In this document: positions 25,289 through 32,902 of the stretch, one piece after another
How the letters are laid out: the number at the start of each line of letters is the position of its first letter
Numbering within the stretch: the first letter of the stretch is position 1
Source: Betaproteobacteria bacterium
GTDB lineage: Bacteria; Pseudomonadota; Gammaproteobacteria; Burkholderiales; SG8-41
NCBI GenBank assembly: GCA_021730905.1
Contig: JAKFYK010000009.1
Coordinates: 56,299-120,298, forward strand
Direction: 5' to 3'
Length of the DNA: 64,000 bases
Made by a program: the position numbers and the translations under genes
Notes under the pieces: model-generated
The model's database searches: none
Told to the model about the DNA's origin: nothing
Seen by the model: the letters and a program-made list of their open reading frames with translations, nothing else

Positions 25289-25614
25289 GCAGCGAAGTCT
25301 CCCTGCGTTCTACCTACACACTGGCGCCGGAACACCGTTTCGATATTGGCGACAAGGTTATCGTCAAGCACGCACATCCGCCGGGACACCGCCGCACGCC
25401 GACTTATATTCGCGGCAAGCAGGGCGTGATCGAACGCATCTGCGGCGCGTATCCGAATCCGGAAGAACTCGCCTACGGCTTCGACGGCAAGCCGGAAAAA
25501 GTGCTTTACCGCGTGCGTTTTTTGCAAACTCACGTGTGGCCCGGCTACGCCGGGCCGCCGAACGACATCATCGAAATGGAAATATTCGAACACTGGCTGG
25601 AGCCTGCGAGATAA
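25285..25614 (+). CDS. Nitrile hydratase beta C-terminal half / thiocyanate hydrolase alpha-like subunit
   Basis: 109 residues forming the SH3-like C-terminal domain of nitrile hydratase beta: FDIGDKVIVKHAHPPGHRRT then PTYIRGKQGVIERICGAYPN, and LYRVRFLQTHVWPGY. The last strand IIEMEIFEHWLEPAR is standard for the family. ATG overlaps the previous stop, so subunit synthesis is coupled. With the preceding gene it reconstitutes one beta chain of about 228 residues, the size of an intact nitrile hydratase beta subunit. Confidence 0.88.
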   Translation: MSSEVSLRSTYTLAPEHRFDIGDKVIVKHAHPPGHRRTPTYIRGKQGVIERICGAYPNPEELAYGFDGKPEKVLYRVRFLQTHVWPGYAGPPNDIIEMEIFEHWLEPAR

Positions 25615-25624
25615 AGGAAACCCC

Positions 25625-26305
25625 ATGAGCAAACCTGTTTTCGACTACTACGCGCGCAGCCATCACGATCATGACCACACGCATGATCATGATCACGACG
25701 ATCATGCCCCGGTCAACGAACACGACAATGGTCCGCCCGGCGAATACGAAATCATGAGCCGCGCCATGCAGGAGTTGCTTGAACAAAAAGGACTGCTCAC
25801 CGCCGAGCAGGTGGCCAGACGCATGGAGCAGTTTGATGAAGAATTCCCCTATCGCGGCGCGCAAGTCGTGGCGCGTGCCTGGGTTGACCCTGCGTACAAG
25901 CAACGGCTGATCGCCGATGGTCGTGCGGCCTGTGCCGAGGCTGGCGTCATACTCGAAGCCGAACGGCTGATCGCCGTGGAGAATACGCCGGCAGTACATA
26001 ACGTCATCGTCTGCACGCTGTGTTCGTGTTATCCACGCACGCTGCTCGGCATGCCACCGACGTGGTACAAAAGCCGCAATTACCGTTCGCGCGTAGTGTT
26101 CGAGCCACGCGCGGTGCTGCGTGAATTCGGCACTGTGCTGCCGGACAACGTGACGGTGCGCGTGCATGATTCCAATGCCGACATGCGTTATCTGGTGGTG
26201 CCGATGCGCCCGCAGGGCACGGAAGGATGGAGCGAAGAAAAACTTGCGGGGTTGTTATCGCGCGATATGCTGGTGGGTGTCACGGTACCGCGCGCGCCGG
26301 CGTAG
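25625..26305 (+). CDS. Cobalt-type nitrile hydratase alpha / thiocyanate hydrolase gamma-like subunit with His-rich tail
   Basis: 226 residues. The metal claw is VCTLCSCYPR: Cys130, Cys133, Ser134, Cys135. CTLCSC indicates a cobalt site, whereas iron enzymes have CSLCSC. Arg138 follows where typical nitrile hydratases have Trp. MPPTWYKSRNYRSRVVFEPR is the next conserved block. Residues 13-33 are an unusual His/Asp-rich stretch (HHDHDHTHDHDHDDH), a likely metal-loading or storage tail. Start ATG after AAAGGAAACCCC, 10 bp after the previous gene. The enzyme would hydrate nitriles to amides or hydrolyse thiocyanate; the choice cannot be made from sequence alone. No separate activator gene is seen. 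Confidence 0.9.
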   Translation: MSKPVFDYYARSHHDHDHTHDHDHDDHAPVNEHDNGPPGEYEIMSRAMQELLEQKGLLTAEQVARRMEQFDEEFPYRGAQVVARAWVDPAYKQRLIADGRAACAEAGVILEAERLIAVENTPAVHNVIVCTLCSCYPRTLLGMPPTWYKSRNYRSRVVFEPRAVLREFGTVLPDNVTVRVHDSNADMRYLVVPMRPQGTEGWSEEKLAGLLSRDMLVGVTVPRAPA

Positions 26306-26342
26306 CGCTTGAACCGCACTTCGATCGAGTTCATCACCCCAT

Positions 26343-26391
26343 TGTCATTCCCGCGCAGGCGGGAATCTATACGATGCGTCATATGGCACTG
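26343..26391. repeat. Dispersed GC-rich palindromic repeat, copy A
   Basis: Core ATTCCCGCGCAGGCGGGAAT followed by CTATACGAT and CATATGGCACTGTG. The same arrangement appears inverted at 39176-39228 over about 50 bp with a few mismatches. Confidence 0.75.
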
Positions 26392-26446
26392 TGCTATGGG
26401 GTCCCGCCTGCGCCGGCACGACAGCAGTGGCATCGTCTAAAAATAA

Positions 26447-26465
26447 CAAATAAAACAAATACTTA
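26447..26465. repeat. AT-rich intergenic element, copy 4
   Basis: CAAATAAAACAAATACTTA, reverse complement of the consensus, ends 14 bp before the ATG of the M28-like gene, where a Shine-Dalgarno sequence would be expected. No clear Shine-Dalgarno is visible there. Confidence 0.6.
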
Positions 26466-26479
26466 CATTACTTCCATCG

Positions 26480-27649
26480 ATGACTGAATTCACCCCAGCG
26501 TGGGTCGCGCAACTCGTCGCCGCCTTCGACGCCAGCGGCATCCACCGCGTCGGCACGCCCGGCGATCTCGCCAGTGGCGCATGGTTTGAAAGCGAAGCAA
26601 CGAAGAGCGGCGCTGCGGTCTTGCGCATGCCGGTGCCTATTCAGCACACCATCATTGAAGAAGCATGGCTGGAATGCGCGAACCTGCGCATTGACGGCTT
26701 GCCGATGTTTGATTCACCGGCCACATCGCCAGCAGGTATTTCAGGCAAGCTTTGTGCAAGCGGCGGCACAGGTGAAGTCGGCTATGCGGAATTTCCTTCC
26801 AACGCAGCTTCGATCAAAGGCCAGCCGCTGGAGCAATTGCGCCGTGGCACACCGCATGCCGCGCTGGTCGTCGCCACGCGCGTCACCGGTGATTCGTTGG
26901 CGCCGATCAATGCGCAATTTTACGACCATCCGTTCGGCCCGCCGGTGTTGCAGGTCGCCGGCATGCATCATGCATTTCTCAACGAGCACGCCGGCAAGAA
27001 TACGCCCGTCAAACTGGTGAGTTCATACCGGCGCGTGGCTGCCGAATCGTTCAATGTCGCTGCCGTTGCGAACGGCAATGGAACCGGCACACAACCGCTG
27101 GCTATCGTGACACCGCGCACCGGCTGGTGGGAATCCACCGCCGAGCGCGCCGGCGGCATGGTCGCGTGGCTCGCAGCCGTTTACGCCGCGGGCACGCTCA
27201 AAGCAGCAGGGCAATTGAAATGCGATGTGCATGCCTATGCCACCTGCGGCCACGAACTCGGCCACCTCGGATTGCAAACCCTCATGCAACAGCAAGCGCC
27301 GTTGATCAAGAAGGCGAAAATTTGGCTGCATCTCGGCGCCAATCTCGGCGGTGCGGGCAACCTTGCGATGATGATACGAACAACAAACACTGCGGATTCG
27401 GAAGCCATGCGCGATCTGCTGATTGCCGAAGGCTACCCCGCGCCACATATCCACATCGAACCCTTAGCTAAAATCTCCGGCGAAGGCCACGACCTCACGC
27501 ATCTTGGCGGCAACGTGCTGTCGCTCGCCGGCAGCAATCTGCATTTCCATGCCGCAAGCGATCGCTGGCCGGGCAATGTCAATGCTGCGGGTATCGCTTC
27601 AATCGCGCGCGCGGTGGCGCGCTGGGTCAACTTGCAGGCTGGTCAGTAG
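26480..27649 (+). CDS. M28-type peptidase homologue with altered metal ligands
   Basis: 389 residues, no signal peptide. The layout follows M28 aminopeptidases: an N-terminal strand region, an inserted PA-like segment (about 80-140), then the catalytic fold. However, where M28 enzymes have H-x-D in xGAHxDS and later GANDN, this protein has IVTPRTGWWESTAERAGG (209-226). The Glu-Glu motif is CGHELGHLG (256-264). LHFHAASDRWPGNVN near the C-terminus resembles the last ligand region. Two of the usual zinc ligands are therefore missing or moved. It may be a non-catalytic homologue or an enzyme with another activity. Upstream is the nitrile hydratase-like operon on the same strand. Confidence 0.7.
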   Translation: MTEFTPAWVAQLVAAFDASGIHRVGTPGDLASGAWFESEATKSGAAVLRMPVPIQHTIIEEAWLECANLRIDGLPMFDSPATSPAGISGKLCASGGTGEVGYAEFPSNAASIKGQPLEQLRRGTPHAALVVATRVTGDSLAPINAQFYDHPFGPPVLQVAGMHHAFLNEHAGKNTPVKLVSSYRRVAAESFNVAAVANGNGTGTQPLAIVTPRTGWWESTAERAGGMVAWLAAVYAAGTLKAAGQLKCDVHAYATCGHELGHLGLQTLMQQQAPLIKKAKIWLHLGANLGGAGNLAMMIRTTNTADSEAMRDLLIAEGYPAPHIHIEPLAKISGEGHDLTHLGGNVLSLAGSNLHFHAASDRWPGNVNAAGIASIARAVARWVNLQAGQ

Positions 27650-27656
27650 CCACGCG

Positions 27657-28571
27657 CTACTTGCTTTCGGCAGGCGCCTTAGGCGCCGGATACCCCGCCA
27701 GTTCGTCGTAAAACGAAATGATATCCGCGCTGTCCCATTCGCCGCGCCCTTTGGAAACCTCCGATGCCAGCGCCTGCGCGTGCAGTCCAATCAGCGGCAA
27801 CGGGCAGTTCAGGCGCTCACCCAGTGCGAGCATGGCACGTACGTCCTTGAGATAAATGCGCAGTTTGCCCGCGGGCGGATGGAAGCGCTTCTCCACCATG
27901 CGATAGCCTTTCTGGTCCATGATTTTGGAAAACGCCGCAGATTTTTTCAGTACTTCCAGTGCCTGCAGCGGCTCGATACCCGCCTTGCGCGCCAGCGTCA
28001 GCCCCTCGGCGAGGGCCATGCGGTTCAATCCCAGCACCAGGTTCACGCACAGCTTCATGATCGCGCCGGAGCCGTTGGCGCCCATGTGCATCCACTCGCG
28101 GCCCATCGCCGCGAACATCGGCTCGCATTCGGCAAACGCGTCCTGGCTGCCGCCCGCCATGAAAATAATGTCTTTCACCGCGCACATCTCGCTGGTGCCG
28201 CTTATCGTGCAGTCAAGAAAACGAATGCCGACCTTCGCCAGATCCGCCGCCAGCGCTGCCGACTGCTCCGGATCAGCCGTCGTTGCATCGAGCACGATCA
28301 GGCCCGGCCTGCCGGTCTCGAATAGTTTGAGCTGGTTGCGCACCACGTCGTTGACGATATCGGAAGTCGGCAACGAAAACATCAGCACGTCCACCTGCCC
28401 CGGAATCTGCTCCGGCGATTTTACGGTCTTTGCGCCCAGCTTGACCGCCGCCGCCACGCGCGCCACATCGGTGTCATGCACGATCACCGGAAAACCGGCT
28501 TCCATCAAATGCTTCGACAGGCTGCTCCCCATCAAACCCACGCCGATAAAACCGATGCGCTGCTGGCTCAC
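27657..28571 (-). CDS. NAD(P)-dependent beta-hydroxyacid dehydrogenase (3-hydroxyisobutyrate dehydrogenase family)
   Basis: 304 residues. Rossmann domain: RIGFIGVGLMGSSLSKHLME (GxGxxG), then the substrate-site stretch FLDCTISGTSE, the AGGSQDAF turn, and the catalytic-Lys region GANGSGAIMKLCVNLVLGLN with the Lys in the expected place. The C-terminal domain is all helical. Family members oxidise 3-hydroxyisobutyrate, tartronate semialdehyde or related acids with NAD(P). Converges with the M28-like gene (7 bp apart). An intact contrast to the deleted relative at 58528-59166. Confidence 0.92.
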   Translation of the reverse strand: MSQQRIGFIGVGLMGSSLSKHLMEAGFPVIVHDTDVARVAAAVKLGAKTVKSPEQIPGQVDVLMFSLPTSDIVNDVVRNQLKLFETGRPGLIVLDATTADPEQSAALAADLAKVGIRFLDCTISGTSEMCAVKDIIFMAGGSQDAFAECEPMFAAMGREWMHMGANGSGAIMKLCVNLVLGLNRMALAEGLTLARKAGIEPLQALEVLKKSAAFSKIMDQKGYRMVEKRFHPPAGKLRIYLKDVRAMLALGERLNCPLPLIGLHAQALASEVSKGRGEWDSADIISFYDELAGYPAPKAPAESK

Positions 28572-28613
28572 GTTGTTTCCTTTCGACGGTTGACCTGGCG
28601 CCGGGCCATCAGG

Positions 28614-28784
28614 TCACTCGGACTTGAGCCCGATAGCCTTTATCAGCCTTGCGTTCTGTTCCAGCTAGCTGCTGATAAACATCGAGTATTGCTCCGGCGT
28701 GTTGGTCTGCGCTTCGAGTCCCTGTTTGCTGAAAGACGCCTTCGCCTCGGCCGTATTGAACGGCTGCCGCAACGACTGCGGCTC
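28614..28784 (-). pseudogene. C-terminal fragment of a Bug receptor gene with internal stop
   Basis: One minus-strand frame reads EPQSLRQPFNTAEAKASFSK then QGLEAQTNTPEQYSMFISS, a TAG, and LEQNARLIKAIGLKSE with TGA at 28614. This is the last 55 or so residues of a Bug protein, with the TPEQ(Y/F) and LIKAIGLKxE end. Everything upstream is gone; the dioxygenase gene ends immediately before. Non-functional remnant. Confidence 0.8.
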
Positions 28785-28787
28785 GAT

Positions 28788-29873
28788 TCAATTTGTGCTC
28801 TTCGCTGCATGAATCCCGGTTCTGTGTTTGCGAAACTGCGTCACGTCGCGCCACCAGCCCTCGCGGCAGGGCACGCCGCCGCGCACCGATCCCCGCTCGG
28901 TATTGCCGAACACTTCCTCGTAGCCTTGCGGCAATGGGCGCGCGTCAGGCACCGACAGCCACAGTCGCAGCAGCAGCCGCTTTCTTTCTTCTTCGGGATA
29001 ATCCACGAAGCTGGTGCGCCCGTGATAAATCACGTGATTGTTGAGCAGCTGTATGTCGCCAGGCTCGAATTGCATGTCCAGCGCAAGCTCGTCCGCCAGC
29101 TGGCCGTAGAGTTCGAGCGCTTCGAGTTGCTTCGGCGTGTGACGCGGGACTTCGGGAAAATCCTGCGCAAATTGCGTGTAAGCCGGCGAGAACATGCCGG
29201 TAAAGTACCCATCACGAAATCCGAATACCGGCCGCAGATAAGTACGCCCGCTGCCCGGCGGTTCTTCACCCTGCCAGCTATGCACCCAGTTTTCATAATA
29301 CGTGTCCATCAAGTCCGGACGCCGGCGCAGAATCTCGTTGTGTATGGAGACAGAACTGACGATGCGGCTGGCGCCGCCGGATTTTGCCTTGCGCACGCAC
29401 AGCAGTCCCACCACGTCGCAGCGATCGCTGTGGAACTGAAGCCCCGCCGAAGTCTTCGAACCGCGACGTGTGGTGTTGACATAGTTCTCCTGGAAATCTT
29501 TCACAATGCCGAACAACTCGCCGGTTTTGTTTTGCGACACCGCGGTGCCAAGATGCGTGCCGATGCCCCAATACACGATTTGCAGATCGTCGGGCGAATA
29601 GGACAGCGGCAGGCCGCGCAGCATGATCATGCCGGTGCCGGTCTCGAGCTCCTGCGCGATTTTCGCCAAACCCTGCGCGAAATTTGGCAAGGCAAAATCT
29701 TTCTTCTCGATGTCAAATAGATCGATCCCGCGCCGCTTTACCGCTTGCAAAGCAGCATCAATCTCGGCAAGTTCCGCGGCGCTGAACGGCCGCAACCAGT
29801 CGGTCCGGTTCTTCATATCCGCGCCTTTCCAGGCGCAGGGCGTTTCGATGGAATTGTGTTTTTGCGCTTGCAT
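28788..29873 (-). CDS. TauD/TfdA-type Fe(II)/2-oxoglutarate dioxygenase
   Basis: 361 residues from the ATG at 29873 after TTGGAGGAAAACC; an upstream extension lacks support. The iron facial triad is visible: LQFHSDRCD (His148, Asp150) and NNHVIYHGRT (His284). Arg305 in RLLLRLWLS is the likely 2-oxoglutarate carboxylate ligand. The N-terminal part has MIMLRGLPL and GTHLGTAVSQNKTGELFG, typical of gamma-butyrobetaine/TauD-like hydroxylases. The substrate is unknown. Downstream is only the truncated Bug gene, so its former receptor partner may be decayed. Confidence 0.9.
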   Translation of the reverse strand: MQAQKHNSIETPCAWKGADMKNRTDWLRPFSAAELAEIDAALQAVKRRGIDLFDIEKKDFALPNFAQGLAKIAQELETGTGMIMLRGLPLSYSPDDLQIVYWGIGTHLGTAVSQNKTGELFGIVKDFQENYVNTTRRGSKTSAGLQFHSDRCDVVGLLCVRKAKSGGASRIVSSVSIHNEILRRRPDLMDTYYENWVHSWQGEEPPGSGRTYLRPVFGFRDGYFTGMFSPAYTQFAQDFPEVPRHTPKQLEALELYGQLADELALDMQFEPGDIQLLNNHVIYHGRTSFVDYPEEERKRLLLRLWLSVPDARPLPQGYEEVFGNTERGSVRGGVPCREGWWRDVTQFRKHRTGIHAAKSTN

Positions 29874-30084
29874 GGTTTTCCTCCAATGACGATTTCGTGC
29901 CGGTTTGCGTGCGGGCCTCACTCCCGTACCACCGCAACGGCACCACACGCTGAAGCCGCAAGCTCATCATATAAGCCGTCGCGCGCCGCGTCCACAATGG
30001 GTCACATCATGTGGAAATCCGCGATTACCGTTGCATCGCTGTGTCAGGTAGTGTTTCCGGTCTCGCAGGGGCATAATTTGCAGC

Positions 30085-31644
30085 ATGAAAGCCGATCGAC
30101 GGCTCGTGCTCAAGTGGGGGATCACGGGAAGTTCGTTGTTCCTGCCGCTGCCGTACGCGCGTGTATGGGCACAATCAGAAGACGCGCTGAAGCTGATACG
30201 GCTGCCCAAACTTGCACTGGTCATCGGCAATGGCCGTTACCGCAATGCGCCGGAGCTGAAGAACCCTGCCAACGACGCAAACGCCATCGGCAGCACGTTA
30301 AAGACTTTGGGGTTCGAGGTCACACTGAAGCTCGATAGCGACCGGGCGGAGATGGCCGCGGCGATACAGGCTCATGTGCAGACGCTGGCGAAGCGAAAGT
30401 GCGTCGGCCTGTTCTATTTCGCCGGCCACGGCCTGCAACTTGCGTGGCGGAATTTCCTGCTGCCGGTGGACGCGGCCATCAAGAAGATGGACGACGTTTC
30501 CACGCAAGGCGTGGGCCTGGGCAGCCTGATCGAGGGCATCACCAAAGCCGCCAATCCGATGAATGTCATTGTGCTGGACGCCTGCCGCGAAAATCCGTTT
30601 GCCCGCGACTTCCGCGTCGAACAAAAGGGCCTGTCGCAGATCGACGCGCCGCCCGGCACTCTGCTCGCGTATGCCACCTCTCCCGGCAATGTGGCGAGCG
30701 ACGGCGAAGGCACGAACGGGCTCTACACCGAGCACCTGCTGCGCGAGATACGGGTCAAGGAGACGAGGATCGAGGATGTGTTCAAGCGCGTGCGGCTCGG
30801 CGTGCGGCGCAAGTCCAACGGCGCGCAGGTCCCGTGGGAGAGCACGTCGCTCGAAGAGGACTTCTATGTGCTGCCGCCCGAGCACCTTAAGAAGCTGTCG
30901 GACGCAGAGAAGGAACGGCTGTTCAAGGAAGAACTCGCGCTGTGGCAGCGCATCCAGAACGCCAACGAGCCTGCGCCGCTGGAGGACTACCTGAGACGCC
31001 ACCCGAGCGGTGATTTTTCGGAACTGGCACAACTGCGGCTCGACCGTGTACTCGCACGCCAGGGTGAAAAACGTATCCAGCTTGCGTCGCAGGCAAACAA
31101 CCCGTTCACCAAGGGATCGGCGTTCACCCGCATTGCCAAGGTCGGTGATGCCTACACCTACCGCGAAGTCATCCTGACCTCAAAGCACGAGCGGCGCACC
31201 TTCACCGAGGTCGTTACTCAGGTGACGGACACAGTGGCGATCCACGATACCGGCCTGGTTACCGATCTTCTCGGCAACCAGTTGCGTCACAGGCGCGGTA
31301 ACGTCAACTCGCCGGCGCAGTACGTACCACAGGAATTTGCGATCGGCAAACGCTGGGGCACTCGCTATGACGTCACCAGTCCAAAGGGCGTCACGTTTCA
31401 GGAAGAGCAGAATATTCACGTCGTTACGCGCGAAGAGGTGACGGTTCCCGCGGGCACCTTCAACGCATTTTTCCTCGAAGGCCGCGGCAGCAACTCGAAT
31501 CCTGCGGGCGCCATCGAATTCACGACCCGGCGCTGGTTCGTTCCCGAGTTTCAGAGGCCGGTGGCGAGAGAACGAGCGAGCCGGCGCGATAATAAAGTAT
31601 TCCACACCGAGCGGCTGGAATTGGTGTCTTACAAGCTTGCCTAG
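30085..31644 (+). CDS. Secreted metacaspase-like (C14) protein with C-terminal beta domain
   Basis: 519 residues. MKADRRLVLKWGITGSSLFL is a Tat-like or Sec signal with an RR near residue 5, ending near RVWAQ. The caspase-like p20 domain (about 40-250) has LALVIGNGRYRNAPELKNPA, the catalytic His115 in FYFAGHGLQL and Cys167 in VLDACRENPF. A charged helical linker (KLSDAEKERLFKEELALWQR) leads to a C-terminal domain (about 340-519) of beta strands, AYTYREVILTSKHERRTFTE to ERLELVSYKLA. Such bacterial orthocaspases are often periplasmic; the substrate is unknown. Start ATG has only a weak ribosome site. Two hypothetical genes follow closely. Confidence 0.88.
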   Translation: MKADRRLVLKWGITGSSLFLPLPYARVWAQSEDALKLIRLPKLALVIGNGRYRNAPELKNPANDANAIGSTLKTLGFEVTLKLDSDRAEMAAAIQAHVQTLAKRKCVGLFYFAGHGLQLAWRNFLLPVDAAIKKMDDVSTQGVGLGSLIEGITKAANPMNVIVLDACRENPFARDFRVEQKGLSQIDAPPGTLLAYATSPGNVASDGEGTNGLYTEHLLREIRVKETRIEDVFKRVRLGVRRKSNGAQVPWESTSLEEDFYVLPPEHLKKLSDAEKERLFKEELALWQRIQNANEPAPLEDYLRRHPSGDFSELAQLRLDRVLARQGEKRIQLASQANNPFTKGSAFTRIAKVGDAYTYREVILTSKHERRTFTEVVTQVTDTVAIHDTGLVTDLLGNQLRHRRGNVNSPAQYVPQEFAIGKRWGTRYDVTSPKGVTFQEEQNIHVVTREEVTVPAGTFNAFFLEGRGSNSNPAGAIEFTTRRWFVPEFQRPVARERASRRDNKVFHTERLELVSYKLA

Positions 31645-31659
31645 CGGAATCGTTTACCA

Positions 31660-32052
31660 ATGCAGAAGATTGTTCCGCAAATCAGCTTCAGTGTACTAGT
31701 GCTTTCCGTGCTGATTTATGCGATCGGCCGATGGGCAGTGCAAAACCCCTTATCGGATGATACCGCCGACTGGTTTTTGTGGTCCGGCGGTATTTCAGCG
31801 CTGGTACTGCTGTTCTCAAAAACAAGAGGCGTGCCGTTAAATATCAGAAAATGCATCAATGCAGGCACGGCATCCGCCATCATTTTTCTTGCGGCATTTG
31901 GTGCCTGGGGCTTGTTTTCGAGCAAAGGAAAAAATCAATTCCCGGAAATGGCAGGACTGTTTCCGTATTATGCGCTGCTGCTCGCAGGCATACTCCTGGT
32001 GTTGTTGGCGATTATTAACCTGCTATGGCGAAGAAAAGCGCATAGCATGTAG
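31660..32052 (+). CDS. Small integral membrane protein of unknown function
   Basis: 130 residues with four hydrophobic segments: ISFSVLVLSVLIYAIGRWAV, TADWFLWSGGISALVLLFSK, TASAIIFLAAFGAWGLF and FPYYALLLAGILLVLLAIIN. The basic tail LWRRKAHSM would place the C-terminus inside. No family recognised. It begins 15 bp after the metacaspase-like gene on the same strand, so it may be co-expressed; no strong ribosome site is seen. GC content is lower than in the neighbours. Confidence 0.65.
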   Translation: MQKIVPQISFSVLVLSVLIYAIGRWAVQNPLSDDTADWFLWSGGISALVLLFSKTRGVPLNIRKCINAGTASAIIFLAAFGAWGLFSSKGKNQFPEMAGLFPYYALLLAGILLVLLAIINLLWRRKAHSM

Positions 32053-32095
32053 CGCAGATCGGTAAAACACAACCCGCCTGCGAAAGGAAAATCCA

Positions 32096-32599
32096 ATGGG
32101 ACTTTTTGACTTTGGCAAGAAACCCGACAAGAACGCAGTGGTACTCTCCGTAGATGAAGTCCGTCAGCGTTTGCTCGCGCTGAATCGTGAGACCGCCCCT
32201 TATCAAATCATTGACGGTGCGACCGAAAATGTCGATCTGATTGCCGAGTGGAAAATCGTGGATGCAAAATGGTATGAAATTTTCGCCAAAGCAAGTCTCA
32301 CCAAAGTCTTCCGCATTTACATGAAGTTTGATAACGCAAAACACCAGGTGCGCGGCAAGGACGAGGAATGCACCGTTTCATGGCGCGCAGGCGTGCCGTC
32401 ACTGTCGTTCTCGGCTTCAAAATTCCAGGGGCAGATGTCCTCGGTCGAGTTTGGCACGGCCTATGCCTTTACCGAGGAACTGAAACCCGGGCAGGTGTAC
32501 CACTACCGTTTCAGCACCAGTGAGATAAAAAAGCCGATCCAGGAGGCGGTGGCTGCCTGCGGATGGGGTTATAAAGGCGTGGCTTTCGGAAAACTCTAA
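32096..32599 (+). CDS. Conserved-looking cytoplasmic hypothetical protein
   Basis: 167 residues, no signal or membrane segment. It opens MGLFDFGKKPDKNAVVLSVD and contains AEWKIVDAKWYEIFAKASLT, a strand-helix pattern, then KVFRIYMKFDNAKHQVRGKD and a beta-rich C-terminal half with YAFTEELKPGQVYHYRFSTS. The name of the family is not recognised. ATG follows AAAGGAAAATCC, so it is well expressed in principle. Lower GC than its surroundings, like the preceding membrane protein. Confidence 0.7.
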   Translation: MGLFDFGKKPDKNAVVLSVDEVRQRLLALNRETAPYQIIDGATENVDLIAEWKIVDAKWYEIFAKASLTKVFRIYMKFDNAKHQVRGKDEECTVSWRAGVPSLSFSASKFQGQMSSVEFGTAYAFTEELKPGQVYHYRFSTSEIKKPIQEAVAACGWGYKGVAFGKL

Positions 32600-32695
32600 G
32601 CTGCCTTTCCGCAGCACGCCGTTTCAGATGTATCTCAATGCCGCAGGAAGCTTTCAACAAGTCCGGTTTCCAACGGCACCGTCAGGAGAAGTGAC

Positions 32696-32902
32696 ATGCG
32701 ACTCAAAGGCAAGACTGCACTCATCGCGGGCGCCAGCCGCAACATAGGCAGGGAAATAGCCGCGATTTTTGCCCGCGAAGGCGCTGACCTCATCCTGGTG
32801 GCAAGAATGATCAGCGACGATCTGACTCAGGCAGCGAAAGAATGCGCGGGTTTTGGCGTGCAGGCGCTCCCCTTGGCGGGAGACGTGGAACTCCTAAAGA
32901 AA
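32696..32902 (+). pseudogene. N-terminal fragment of an SDR oxidoreductase fused to a Bug gene
   Basis: ATG after AGGAGAAGTGAC, then LKGKTALIAGASRNIGREIA and AIFAREGADLILVARM, the Rossmann start (TGxxxGIG-like AGASRNIG) of a short-chain dehydrogenase. After LPLAGDV the SDR ends and the frame continues, without a stop, into MKPLSRSLQTFLLLPL, the signal peptide of the Bug gene. About 180 SDR residues are missing. Translation from this start would give a 395-residue chimera with an internal signal peptide. Confidence 0.8.

Noticed and set aside
26343..26391. A possible CRISPR or integron-type repeat
   Set aside because: Single palindrome with only one distant inverted copy; no regular spacing or spacers.
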